The notes beneath the pieces were generated by a model that ran no database searches, was not told the origin of the DNA, and worked only from the letters and a program-made list of their open reading frames with translations. A stretch of DNA of 64,000 nucleotides from Nitrobacter sp051535215 (lineage in GTDB: Bacteria > Pseudomonadota > Alphaproteobacteria > Rhizobiales > Xanthobacteraceae), in NCBI RefSeq assembly GCF_051535215.1, contig NZ_JBPPLY010000005.1, positions 140,166 through 204,165 of the forward strand. Reading direction: 5' to 3'. Positions 25,698-34,595 of the stretch are shown in pieces. The position numbers and the translations under genes were made by a program. The first letter of the stretch is position 1. Each line of letters opens with the position of its first letter.

Positions 25698-26867
25698 ATG
25701 GCAATACCGTTTTTTAAGGAACTGAAGATCGGCGGTTATCTGATCAAGCAGAAGCTGATGGGCCGCAAGCGCTATCCGCTGGTGCTGATGCTCGAGCCGC
25801 TGTTCCGCTGCAATCTCGCCTGCGCCGGATGCGGCAAGATCGATTATCCCGATGCGATTTTGAACCGCCGCATGACCGCCCAGGAATGCTGGGACGCCGC
25901 AGAGGAATGCGGCGCGCCGATGGTCGCCATTCCCGGCGGCGAGCCGTTGATCCACAAGGAGATCGGCGAGATCGTGCGCGGACTTGTCGCGCGCAAGAAG
26001 TTCGTCTCGCTCTGCACCAACGCGCTGCTTTTGGAGAAGAAGCTCGATCTGTTCGAGCCCTCCCCGTACCTGTTCTTCTCGGTCCATCTCGATGGCCTGA
26101 AGGAGCACCACGACAAGTCGGTGTGTCAGGCAGGCGTGTTCGACCGCGCGGTCTCCGCGATCAAGGCGGCCAAGGCGCGCGGCTTCACTGTCAACGTCAA
26201 CTGCACGGTGTTCGACGGCTATCCTGCCGAGGACATCGCGGCTTTCCTCGACTTCTGCGCGGAACTCGGCGTCGGCGTTTCGATCTCGCCCGGCTACGCC
26301 TATGAGCGCGCACCGGATCAGGAGCACTTCCTGAACCGGACCAAGACCAAGAAACTGTTCCGCGATGTGTTCGCACTCGGCAGGGGCAAGAAGTGGAGTT
26401 TCATGCACTCCGGCCTGTTCCTCGACTTTCTGGCCGGCAATCAGGAATATCATTGCACGCCATGGGGAATGCCGGCGCGCAATATCTTCGGATGGCAGAA
26501 GCCCTGCTACCTGCTCGGCGAGGGCTACACCAAGACCTTCAAGGAACTGATGGACACCACCGACTGGGACTCCTACGGCACCGGCAAGTACGAAAAATGC
26601 GCCAACTGCATGGCGCATTGCGGTTACGAGCCGACCGCCGCCACCGCGGCGCTGAACAATCCGCTCAAGACCATGTGGGTGGCGCTGCGCGGCGTCCAAA
26701 CCACGGGGCCGATGGCGCCGGAAATCGATCTCAGCAAGCAGCGTCCGGCGCAGTACATCTTTGCCGAGCAGGTGCAGAAGAAGCTGTCGGAGATCCGCAA
26801 GGATGAAGTCGCGGCCGCCGCCGCAAAACAGGCGGCCAAGGAGCAGAAGGCTTCCACCGCGGCGTGA
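25698..26867 (+). CDS. hpnH: HpnH, adenosylhopane synthase (radical SAM)
   Basis: 389 residues from ATG 25698; a GTG one codon earlier is possible. HpnH is a radical SAM enzyme that joins the adenosyl radical to diploptene (hopene), giving adenosylhopane, the first C35 hopanoid. The CX3CX2C cluster motif is C38-C42-C45 (FRCNLACAGC), with GGEP (about 78-81) for SAM binding. A C-terminal CANCMAHCGYEP segment holds extra cysteines typical of the HpnH family. The last 35 residues are Ala/Lys-rich and probably disordered. It lies downstream of ispH and ahead of a strong terminator. Confidence 0.93.
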   Translation: MAIPFFKELKIGGYLIKQKLMGRKRYPLVLMLEPLFRCNLACAGCGKIDYPDAILNRRMTAQECWDAAEECGAPMVAIPGGEPLIHKEIGEIVRGLVARKKFVSLCTNALLLEKKLDLFEPSPYLFFSVHLDGLKEHHDKSVCQAGVFDRAVSAIKAAKARGFTVNVNCTVFDGYPAEDIAAFLDFCAELGVGVSISPGYAYERAPDQEHFLNRTKTKKLFRDVFALGRGKKWSFMHSGLFLDFLAGNQEYHCTPWGMPARNIFGWQKPCYLLGEGYTKTFKELMDTTDWDSYGTGKYEKCANCMAHCGYEPTAATAALNNPLKTMWVALRGVQTTGPMAPEIDLSKQRPAQYIFAEQVQKKLSEIRKDEVAAAAAKQAAKEQKASTAA

Positions 26868-26924
26868 GCGCCGCGACTTGCGGGGTCGACGCGTCAAAGG
26901 CGTCGCGTCACAGGTGCCTAATAT

Positions 26925-26968
26925 GACAATGGCGCTGGAGATCGTCTCTCCGGCGCCATTGTCGTTTT
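26925..26968 (+). terminator. Rho-independent terminator of ispH-hpnH
   Basis: A long stem GACAATGGCGCTGGAGA pairs with TCTCCGGCGCCATTGTC with one G-T wobble around a short loop. It is followed by GTTTTC and lies 58 bases after the hpnH stop. Confidence 0.88.
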
Positions 26969-26989
26969 CAGGAACAAAAATGCAGAACT

Positions 26990-27306
26990 AGAGCCTTTCC
27001 ACTTCTGACGGAATCAAAAGCTGGGCCCTATGTTTTTGATTTGACGTGCTTTCTTTGCGCAAACAGGCGGGTCAAACCCGAGGACATGCTTCGCTAAAAC
27101 GCGATAGAGTCTGTTTCAACTGCGTTGAATTAGACTCCTCGCTTATCTTTTTGTTTGAACCTCATTTTTTCCGAAAACGGTTTCCACTTTTCGGGATCAT
27201 ATCTAGAGCCTTTTCCGCTTCTGACGGAGTCAGAAGCGGGCTCTATGATTTTGATTAACACATTTTCTCACGCGAACCGGCCCCACTTCGCTCGAAAACG
27301 CTCTAG
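26990..27306. repeat. Three tandem units of the intergenic hairpin repeat
   Basis: Three diverged units share CTAGAG ends: about 26990-27107, 27103-27206 and 27203-27306. Units 1 and 3 carry GCCTTTTCC, CTTCTGACGGA and a TCAGAAGC hairpin, then TTTTGATT...ACACATTTTCTC, CGCGAACCGG, CCACTTCGCTCGAAAACGC. Unit 2 has the CCGAAAACGGTTTCCACTTTTCGGGATCAT variant instead. They fill the space between the hpnH terminator and the end of the convergent hpnG gene. Confidence 0.8.
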
Positions 27307-27313
27307 CGGACGA

Positions 27314-28048
27314 TCAGATATCCGCCGGGACGAGGCTCCCCCCGCCCAGTAGAAAGCCGCGGCAGCCGCGCAACGAGCGCAGCGCCCGATTGAAGTCGAT
27401 TCCGGTGGACACCAGCGCCCGCAAGGTCAACGGGTTTCGCGCAAGGCCACCGATCACCTTTTTCAGGTCGATGTTTCCGTTCGGCTTGATGGCACTGCGG
27501 GCAATCGCCGGTAGCGCTCGCGTTGCCGGGTCGCTGATCACCCGTAAGGCAGCGAAGGGAAGCCCCGCTTTAGTGGCATAGGCGGCCGCGATGTGGCTTT
27601 CCATGTCGACAGCAGAGGCGCCCGTCGCGGCATGGAGCGCCGCCTTCCCGGCCTGTCCCACGACGACCTGCTCGACGCCGGCGAGCCCGGCACGCACCAC
27701 TTTCTGACCGCCAAGGCCGGAGCCATCAATCAGTTCCTCGCTGAGGGCGAGGCCCGCCTGCCAGCGCGAGACACCGTCCACGACGTCGGTTGCGACCACG
27801 ACATCTCCGGACTCCAGGGACGGATCGAGCCCACCGGCGACGCCGAAGCTGATGACGCCGCGAACCGTGGCCGGATCGAAGCTCGCGAGAAGCGTGCGCA
27901 ATTGCCGGGGATTGCTACTGCTGCAAATGACAGTCATGCCCGGCCCCGCGGCGATGCGGGCTTCCTGAACCAGACCGGTCACGATCAATACCGGCCGCGG
28001 GTCAAAGGTATCACCCGCGGATACGTCGGTCGCCGCCCCCAAATTCAC
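27314..28048 (-). CDS. hpnG: HpnG, adenosylhopane nucleosidase (phosphorylase-like)
   Basis: 244 residues from a GTG that overlaps the shc stop by four bases (GTGA). The longer frame into shc is a shadow. HpnG removes adenine from adenosylhopane to give ribosylhopane, using a fold of the purine nucleoside phosphorylase/MTA nucleosidase family. Family features are GVISFGVAGGLDPSLESGDVVV (about 76-97), the conserved DMESHIAAAYA (about 148-158) with the substrate-binding Met-Glu, and VISDPATR near 173 with the catalytic Asp. It is the last gene of the hpnCDE-shc-hpnG operon. Confidence 0.9.
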   Translation of the reverse strand: MNLGAATDVSAGDTFDPRPVLIVTGLVQEARIAAGPGMTVICSSSNPRQLRTLLASFDPATVRGVISFGVAGGLDPSLESGDVVVATDVVDGVSRWQAGLALSEELIDGSGLGGQKVVRAGLAGVEQVVVGQAGKAALHAATGASAVDMESHIAAAYATKAGLPFAALRVISDPATRALPAIARSAIKPNGNIDLKKVIGGLARNPLTLRALVSTGIDFNRALRSLRGCRGFLLGGGSLVPADI

Positions 28049-30033
28049 ATCCCGACCCCTACCACCTTGCTGTTGGTGCTTCTCAAATTCCGATACCGCG
28101 CCAGCGCCCAGAGCGGGAAGAACTTGGAGTAGCCATGGTACCGCAGATAAAACACCCGTGGGAACCCCGTCGCCGTGTAACGCTGCTCGTCCCACAGTCC
28201 TTTTTTGGTCTGTGTGGCTATTAGGTACTTGATTCCCCGGGCCACAGCCACATTTTCGACTTCACCCGCGGCCATCAGGGCAAGCAGCGCCCAGGCCGTC
28301 TGCGAGGCCGTGGTCGGCGCGGGCTCGAATCCTTTGTAGTCCAGCCGGTAACTGATGGCATCCTCGCCCCAGCCGCCATCGGCGTTCTGAATCGACACCA
28401 GCCAGTCCACCGCCTTGCGTATCGCAGGGTCCTTGCGGTCGACGCCGGCGGCGTTGAGCGCACAGAGCACCGACCAGGTGCCGTAGATGTAGTTCAGGCC
28501 CCAGCGGCCGTACCAGGAGCCTTCCTTGAGCTGGGTCCGGCGCAGATAGTCGATGCCGGCCGCCATGACCGGACTGTCCTGAACGGTCTCGCCAAGCTGC
28601 GCCAGCATCGAGACACATCGGGCGGTGACGTCCTCGGTTGGCGGATCGAGCAGCGCCGCATGGTCCGAGAACGGGATGTTGTTGAGATAGTATTCGAGAT
28701 TGTCGGCATCGAACGCCGCAAAGCCGCCGTCCCGGCTCTGCATACCCTCGATCCACTCGCGACCGCGCGCGATCGCCTCATTGTATTTGTCGCTCTGGTC
28801 GTTGCGCCGCGCCCGGTCCATCGCCATCACCACGACCGCGGTGTCGTCGAGATCGGGATAGTGAGCGTTGGCGTACTGGAACGCCCAGCCGCCAGGCCGG
28901 ACCTCCGGACGTTTAACAGCCCAGTCACCCCTGAGATCGAGTTCCTGCTTCGGAAGCAGCCAGTCGAGGGCCTTGCCGGCACTGGTCAGCGAATCCGGCC
29001 CGCCCGCTTCGAGCAGCGCGTGAGCGGCAAGCGCAGTATCCCAGATCGGCGACACGCAGGGCTGGCAGTAGGCTTCCTCCTCGCCAATCACCAGAAGCTT
29101 GTCGATTCCACGCCGCGTTATCGCGCGCGGCGGATGCTCGGGCGGATACCCCAACGCATCATACATCATCACCGTATTGACCATCGGCGGGAAGATCGCG
29201 CCGAGGCCGTCCTCGCCGTTGAGGCGCTCCTCGACGAAGGCGATCGCCTTGTCCATCGCCCGCGCCCGGATCCGCTTGGGAAACAGCGGCTCGATCGTCC
29301 GCAAGATCCGGTCGATTCCGCTGAACAACGCAAACCAGGCCGGGCTTTGATGGGGAGCACGCTTCGGCGTGCCGACCGTGGCCGGATCCTGAAGAAACAA
29401 TTCGCGGATGCCGATGCCGCGCGGGTTGCGCGCGCGCGGCTTCAACGCCGCCAGCACCATCAGCGGCACCATGGTGGTGCGCGCCCAGTAGGATATCTTG
29501 TTGAGATGGAACGGCGACCACATCGGCAGCAGCATGATCTCGACCGGGAGAACCGGAACGCTGCGCCATGTCAGCACTTCGAAGAACGAAAGCAGGAAAC
29601 GGGTGAAGACGTTTACATTGGCCGCGCCGCCGCGTGACAGGATTGCCTCCCTTGCACGCGCCATGTGCGGCGCATCGACGGAATCGCCGATCATCTTCAG
29701 CGCGAAGTAGGCTTTCACGCTGGCGCTCATGTCGAACGGTCCGTCATGCACCAGCGGCCAGCCGCCGTGCCTGCCCTGGATGCGGCGGAGGTAGACCGCG
29801 ATCCTGGCTTCCAGCGCCGCATCGACCGGCTCGCCGAGATAGTGCCGCAGCAGGACGTATTCGGACGGGATGGTGGCGTCGGCCTCCAGCTCGAACACAA
29901 AGTGACCGTCCGACTGTTTGAGGTTCAGAAGACCCCGCGTGGCGGCGCCGATGCTGCTCCCGAGAGCGGCCTCGTCGATCGGCGCGGCTGTGGCGTTCAC
30001 GGAGCTCATGGCGGCTGACGTCTCAGATTCCAT
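28045..30033 (-). CDS. shc: Squalene-hopene cyclase
   Basis: 662 residues from ATG 30033 (overlapping the hpnE stop by 11 bases). ATG 30009 is an alternative, and the longer start at 30126 lies deep in hpnE. The enzyme cyclises squalene to hopene/diplopterol at the inner membrane. The catalytic DXDD motif is D394-L-D396-D397 in YPDLDDTAV. Several QW repeats are visible, such as QGRHGGWPLV, EVRPGGWAF, QSRDGGFAAF, LKEGSWYGRWG and QNADGGWGED. Length is normal. It sits after hpnC-hpnD-hpnE and before hpnG in the same operon. Confidence 0.95.
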   Translation of the reverse strand: MESETSAAMSSVNATAAPIDEAALGSSIGAATRGLLNLKQSDGHFVFELEADATIPSEYVLLRHYLGEPVDAALEARIAVYLRRIQGRHGGWPLVHDGPFDMSASVKAYFALKMIGDSVDAPHMARAREAILSRGGAANVNVFTRFLLSFFEVLTWRSVPVLPVEIMLLPMWSPFHLNKISYWARTTMVPLMVLAALKPRARNPRGIGIRELFLQDPATVGTPKRAPHQSPAWFALFSGIDRILRTIEPLFPKRIRARAMDKAIAFVEERLNGEDGLGAIFPPMVNTVMMYDALGYPPEHPPRAITRRGIDKLLVIGEEEAYCQPCVSPIWDTALAAHALLEAGGPDSLTSAGKALDWLLPKQELDLRGDWAVKRPEVRPGGWAFQYANAHYPDLDDTAVVVMAMDRARRNDQSDKYNEAIARGREWIEGMQSRDGGFAAFDADNLEYYLNNIPFSDHAALLDPPTEDVTARCVSMLAQLGETVQDSPVMAAGIDYLRRTQLKEGSWYGRWGLNYIYGTWSVLCALNAAGVDRKDPAIRKAVDWLVSIQNADGGWGEDAISYRLDYKGFEPAPTTASQTAWALLALMAAGEVENVAVARGIKYLIATQTKKGLWDEQRYTATGFPRVFYLRYHGYSKFFPLWALARYRNLRSTNSKVVGVGM

Positions 30034-31276
30034 GGTTTTTAAGAACGTGATCGGCGGCGCGGTTTCCGGAGCGGACCGATCCCTCGATGGTGGCGGGCAA
30101 CCCCGTATCAGTCCAATCACCGGCAAGAAACAGGTTTTTCCACTCCGTCAGCACCCCCGGCCGCAGGGCATTCTGCTCCGGCGAAGCCTCGAACGTGGCG
30201 CGACGCTCGCGCACGATCTGCCAGGCGGGCATCCCGGCATCGATTCCGGCGACCGCGCAGATGTCCTTCCAGATCGCTCGCGCCAGGTCCTCGCGCGGCA
30301 TATCCACCAGCCGGTCGCCGCCGCTGATGGTGATGGAGAGGCGATCCGGAAACGCGAACAACCATTCGATCAGCCCATTCACGACCCCGATCATCGGCGG
30401 AAGGTGCGGCGGCGGAACGAAGCGGAAGTGCGCGTTGACGATGGCGCGGAATTTCGTCGGCACGCTCACGCCGGGCAGCAGCGCGGCCGCAGACCGAGGC
30501 GGCACCGCCATGACGACGGCATCGTCAGGACCGAGCGCAATTGTCTGGTCGCCAAGCGCGATCGCCGTGACCCGCTCGTCCGCCATGGTGAACTGCCGCA
30601 CTTCATGGCCGATATCGACGCTGCCGCCTTTGGCGCGAATGTAATCCACCGCCGGCTCGATCAGCACCCGGCTCAACCCGTCGCGCGCGATCAGCGGGCG
30701 GCACGCCTGACCGCCCGCCAGCAAGGTTCCGCGAATGATCGCACCAGCAAGGCCGGCCGCTCCGTCGGGCGGATCGATATTGAGCGCCGCGAGCAGGAGC
30801 GGAAGCACCAGCCGCTTGTAAAGCACGCCTTCGCACTTGATGACGTCGCCCACCCGCGTGCGGGCATTGGCCCAGATCAGCGGCGCGAGCCCGACGTAAT
30901 CGGCAGGCGAAGTGTCAGGCACTCTGCGGTCGGAATCGAAAATCCAGAACGGGACCCGCCCGTCGTTGATCTGCAGCTTCCAGCGCTTATTGGCGCCCAG
31001 ATCGATAAACTCGAATTCAGCCTTCGGTGGCCCCTGCAGGCCGGCCTCGGTGCCGATCCGGCGCGCATAGGCCAGCACGCTCTGATTGCCGGACAGAACC
31101 AGATGGTTGCCGTTATCGATCGTGAGATTGGTCGCGCCGTCGAAATAGGAGCGGCACCGCCCGCCGACCTGTTGCGTTGCCTCGTGAACGCGAACCAGAC
31201 AGCCGGCGTCGGCCAGACGCACGGCGGCGGAAAGACCGGAAATGCCGGCGCCGACGATGTGAACGGTTCTTTGCAT
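30023..31276 (-). CDS. hpnE: HpnE, hydroxysqualene reductase (squalene-forming flavoprotein)
   Basis: 417 residues. It is an FAD-dependent amine-oxidase-type oxidoreductase with the dinucleotide motif HIVGAGISGLSAAVRLADAG (6-25) and a C-terminal FAD segment LAGDWTDTGLPATIEGSVRSG. In the HpnCDE route it reduces hydroxysqualene to squalene. The start overlaps the hpnD stop by one base (TAATG), which points to coupled translation. Length matches HpnE from R. palustris and Zymomonas. Confidence 0.93.
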   Translation of the reverse strand: MQRTVHIVGAGISGLSAAVRLADAGCLVRVHEATQQVGGRCRSYFDGATNLTIDNGNHLVLSGNQSVLAYARRIGTEAGLQGPPKAEFEFIDLGANKRWKLQINDGRVPFWIFDSDRRVPDTSPADYVGLAPLIWANARTRVGDVIKCEGVLYKRLVLPLLLAALNIDPPDGAAGLAGAIIRGTLLAGGQACRPLIARDGLSRVLIEPAVDYIRAKGGSVDIGHEVRQFTMADERVTAIALGDQTIALGPDDAVVMAVPPRSAAALLPGVSVPTKFRAIVNAHFRFVPPPHLPPMIGVVNGLIEWLFAFPDRLSITISGGDRLVDMPREDLARAIWKDICAVAGIDAGMPAWQIVRERRATFEASPEQNALRPGVLTEWKNLFLAGDWTDTGLPATIEGSVRSGNRAADHVLKNHGI

Positions 31277-32112
31277 TAGATCAACGCGTACCGGAGAACG
31301 ATGGCGATCTTCGCCGCCTGGCTCAGGTGAACCGGCGAGCGCGGGAGCTGAAAACCGCGATGCTCCAGTAATTCCAGAATAGCGTGATAATATCTCGACA
31401 TAATGCGGGGCGCGCGCACGGCCCGGCGCGGGTTGCGATTCATGATCTCGTCCGCTTCGACGAAATGCGCCTGCGCCCGCGCCACCAGCGGCGCACAGAC
31501 CTCCGGCAGCGCCGGATGCGAAATCACGGCGGCCGGATCGGAACTGTCGATGCCGACGCGGAGCAGACCCTCGCGCGGCAAGTACAGCCGTCCAAGCGCC
31601 GCATCTTCATCGACATCGCGCAGGATATTGGTCAGTTGCAGCGCGCGACCGAGATGATGTCCGAGCAGGATGCCGTCCTGTTCGGGCAATCCGAACACGC
31701 GGACCGACAGCCGGCCGACCGCACTGGCGACCCGATCGCAATACAGGTCGAGCGTGGCCTCGTCGGGCGCCCGGATATCCGCGAGCACATCCATTTCCAT
31801 GCCGTCGATGACAGCAAGAAAATCCTCGCGTCGCAGCCCGAACTCGCTGACGGAGGTCGCGTAGTCGCGCAACCGCTCCGGCACCGGTCCCCGATAGAGT
31901 GCGTCGATGTCGTCGCGCCATTGCTGGAGTGCGGCCAGCCGTTCCGGCCGTGGGCTGTCGGAATCGGCGATGTCGTCGACATAACGGCAGAACGTGTAGA
32001 TCTGGAACATCGCCTCACGTTGCGCGCGCGGCAGGATGCGCATCGCTGCGTAGAACGAACTGCTGGCCGCAGTCGCCCCCGAACTTGCGTCGGCTGCCGT
32101 TTCGATCGTCAT
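31276..32112 (-). CDS. hpnD: HpnD, presqualene diphosphate synthase
   Basis: 278 residues, trans-isoprenyl diphosphate synthase head-to-head class. It condenses two farnesyl diphosphates to presqualene diphosphate. Aspartate-rich motifs are present: DDIAD (46-50) in CRYVDDIAD and RDVDED (165-170) in NILRDVDED, with YLPREGL further on. The ATG overlaps the hpnC stop (ATGA). It is the longer-known partner of HpnC; telling D from C rests on motif spacing and gene order. Confidence 0.93.
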   Translation of the reverse strand: MTIETAADASSGATAASSSFYAAMRILPRAQREAMFQIYTFCRYVDDIADSDSPRPERLAALQQWRDDIDALYRGPVPERLRDYATSVSEFGLRREDFLAVIDGMEMDVLADIRAPDEATLDLYCDRVASAVGRLSVRVFGLPEQDGILLGHHLGRALQLTNILRDVDEDAALGRLYLPREGLLRVGIDSSDPAAVISHPALPEVCAPLVARAQAHFVEADEIMNRNPRRAVRAPRIMSRYYHAILELLEHRGFQLPRSPVHLSQAAKIAIVLRYALI

Positions 32113-32984
32113 GCGCCGGCCGCCGGGGTCGACATCGGCCGCCGCATCGAGCGCCGAAGCATCTCCGCGGTGATGCCGGCGACGCTGTAGCCGAGCAGTT
32201 GCAGCGGCTTCAGGTGAACGGTCTCGCTCAAGGGGTCACGCACTTTCAGCAGCGCGACGATCCTGTCGGCGAACATCTGGATCACGCCGACTTCAAGCCC
32301 GAGCCGGATGTCCCTGATTTCCGCCGCGAGCGGCCGACCCTCATGAAGCAGCGCTTCGGTCCGCGCGGCCAAGGCGTGCAGGCATTGCAAAAGCGCAGGC
32401 GTTGCCTTGTCGCCGCCGAGCATCTCCACCGAGGCCCCGGATGCGGCGAGCGCATCGCGCGGCAGATAGACGCGGTTGAGATTCCGGTAGTCCTTGGCGC
32501 AGTCCTGAAGATGGTTGTTGATCTGCAGGCCGGCGCACAGCGCATCGGAAGCGGCCCAGGTCGACGTGCTCTCCCCGTGGACATCGAGCATGAACCGTCC
32601 GACCGGCATCGCTGAATAACGGCAATAGTCGATCACGTCATCCCAGGTCTCGTAGCGCAGCTTTGTGACGTCCATCCGGAACGCCTTCAGCACATCGATC
32701 GCGTGCCGCGGCGGCATCGATCGTTGCGCCAGCGCATTTCGAAGATTGACGGCTTCCGGCTGGGTGTCCCCCTGCCCCAGGAGTTCGCTCTCGAACAGAT
32801 CGAGCCAGGCGAGTTTGTCCTTTTCGCCGAGTTCGGCGTGATCGGCAATGTCGTCCGCGGTCCGCACGAAATTGTAGAAAGCGAGAATCAACGCGCGGTG
32901 GCGCGGGTGAATGATCCACGACGCGACCGGAAAATTCTCGTCGCGGTGGGTCTTTCCGGATCGCAGTTGGTTCGCGGTAGGCAT
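32109..32984 (-). CDS. hpnC: HpnC, hydroxysqualene synthase
   Basis: 291 residues, a homologue of squalene synthase. It converts presqualene diphosphate to hydroxysqualene. Aspartate motifs are DDIAD (44-48) and QDCAKDY (160-166); the second motif lacks the full DXXXD Asp pattern of HpnD, as is usual in HpnC. HPRHRALILAFYNFVRTADD is characteristic of the family. It is the first gene of the operon, and about 210 bases upstream separate it from the small Cys-rich gene, so the operon promoter should lie there. I could not define it. Confidence 0.93.
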   Translation of the reverse strand: MPTANQLRSGKTHRDENFPVASWIIHPRHRALILAFYNFVRTADDIADHAELGEKDKLAWLDLFESELLGQGDTQPEAVNLRNALAQRSMPPRHAIDVLKAFRMDVTKLRYETWDDVIDYCRYSAMPVGRFMLDVHGESTSTWAASDALCAGLQINNHLQDCAKDYRNLNRVYLPRDALAASGASVEMLGGDKATPALLQCLHALAARTEALLHEGRPLAAEIRDIRLGLEVGVIQMFADRIVALLKVRDPLSETVHLKPLQLLGYSVAGITAEMLRRSMRRPMSTPAAGA

Positions 32985-33193
32985 CGGGGATCGGCTACGC
33001 TGATCTGGATCGCAATTGGGTCTCCCGCCAATTCCCGAATGCCGGACAGGCGGGATTGCTCGCGCACCCCATATAGGGGAAACCGCGAGCTAAACCAATG
33101 CTATCTTTCGCCTTTTAGCCAATACCCGCCTGCTGCCAGAACGACAAACCGCCGGCGGCCGGATAACGGGTTTGGCTGCTTCCCGCAGCGATC

Positions 33194-33439
33194 TTATTGG
33201 CCGTGGTTCAGCAGGACCTGGTTGCACGCCTTGGTCAACTTCACACGATTCTCCTGCAGACAGGCCAGGATGGTGAAATCGCCCTGATCCATCACCTTGC
33301 GGCAGAAACGGCTCACGTCCCGAGAGCAAGCGCGCTGTTCCGCTTCGGTCCCGCTATGCGGTTGTCCTTGGACCTGCGCCATCGTTCCGGTCGAACCGAA
33401 TGCCAAAAGCAGAGCGAATGACAGAAAAATTTTAGACAT
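33194..33439 (-). CDS. Small exported cysteine-rich repeat protein
   Basis: 81 residues. It has a signal peptide (about 1-21, ending TMAQ), then a compact domain with four cysteines in the pattern CSRDVSRFC, then CLQENRVKLTKAC. This resembles the cysteine-rich (GLG1-like) repeat proteins of Bradyrhizobium relatives, presumably disulfide-bonded in the periplasm. AGGAAT lies upstream of the ATG. It is on the same strand as, and upstream of, the hpnC operon, about 210 bases away. Function unknown. Confidence 0.75.
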   Translation of the reverse strand: MSKIFLSFALLLAFGSTGTMAQVQGQPHSGTEAEQRACSRDVSRFCRKVMDQGDFTILACLQENRVKLTKACNQVLLNHGQ

Positions 33440-33999
33440 CGTATTCCTTCATTACAACGGCGGAGAATTCGATCCCGGATACGCCCGGCGTATCCGGATG
33501 GCTGGTCCTTCAAACGGCGGAGAGCGACTGCGTCGCCGGCCCGTATCGATACCCATACCTGACAAGACCGCAAGAGCGCATGCGGCTGCTTCATTTATCG
33601 GCTGCGCATACACAGACCACACCAACATGTTCGCATTTCAAAAGCACGGTGAAATGCGGCTAAATTTGTAGCGGCCGCGCGTTGCGTTAGGCCGCTTCAC
33701 AGTTTTTCAGATAACTATATCTAACACGCTGAAATATATCGACTAAAGTACAACACGCGAATCGCCGCATAATTTGTGCGGCGAATCCGCCACGATGCCT
33801 GTTCTGTCCAGGTGCACCTCTACTCAGTTCTTGCGAGGATTCATATCTGGGGAATATTGACCGCGCGGCAGCCCCTTGCAGATACCCGAGAGAACATCAG
33901 CTATGTTATCGGAGTTGAACCCTTGCACGCCAAGACAACACTAAGAGCTTGGTGCAGCACGAGACTTCATCGCCTGAGCACCTTTTTTGGAAACCCGCT
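33440..33999. other. Intergenic region with an unassigned hairpin
   Basis: 560 bases between divergent small exported proteins. A hairpin with stem TCGCCGCA/TGCGGCGA lies at 33762-33784 without a T-run, in an AT-rich surround (about 33700-33760). Frames at 33297-33671 and 33776-34003 lack any supportive motif. No conserved promoter box was found. Confidence 0.4.
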
Positions 34000-34500
34000 A
34001 TGAAACTGTTTGCCTCCAGGCTGATCCGGAAGTCAACGATTGCAGCCGGCCTTATCGCCGGCCTCACGCTATCCGCCTCGCCGAGTTTCGCCCAGACCAC
34101 TCCATTTGCCGGCTTCGCAGGGAACTGGTCGGGCAAAGGCATGGTGACGCTATCTGACGGATCGAAAGAAAATATTCGCTGCAGGGCGTCCTACAGGGTG
34201 AACGTCACAGGCATGGCGCTGAAACAGAACCTGCGTTGCGCCAGCGACAGCTACCAGTTCGATCTTTCCAGCGACGTGGTCAGCGAAGGCTCCCAGCTTA
34301 CCGGCACCTGGAGCGAAGCCAGCCGCAATCTCTTCGGCTCCGTGCGCGGCCACGCCAGCGGCGGTGAGATTGAGGTGTTTGTCGAAGCAGCGGGCTTTGC
34401 CGCTAACCTGACGGTGCGCACCCGCGGCAACAAGCAATCGGTCTCGATCGCCTCGAAGGGCGAAGTCAGGAACGTGTCCATCACCATGACGCGTGGCTGA
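34000..34500 (+). CDS. Exported hypothetical protein
   Basis: 166 residues from ATG 34000, with a signal peptide (about 1-33, ending SPSFAQ). The mature part is predicted all-beta: it begins FAGFAGNWSGKGMVTLSDG and has two cysteines (RCRASYRV and LRCASDSYQF) that may form a disulfide. It resembles a family of exported beta-barrel proteins in Bradyrhizobium relatives with no known role. The start at 33949 would put non-hydrophobic residues ahead of the signal and is unlikely. It sits in the hopanoid locus between hpnC and the second RND gene. Confidence 0.7.
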   Translation: MKLFASRLIRKSTIAAGLIAGLTLSASPSFAQTTPFAGFAGNWSGKGMVTLSDGSKENIRCRASYRVNVTGMALKQNLRCASDSYQFDLSSDVVSEGSQLTGTWSEASRNLFGSVRGHASGGEIEVFVEAAGFAANLTVRTRGNKQSVSIASKGEVRNVSITMTRG

Positions 34501-34595
34501 CGCGAGGCGAAAGAGTAGAGGCGGAGCGAGAAGCCTCGCAAACGGGCGCCGTCGGTGGCCTGTCTGCGGTTGCCGATGTGGTTGCCTGATCCCGC

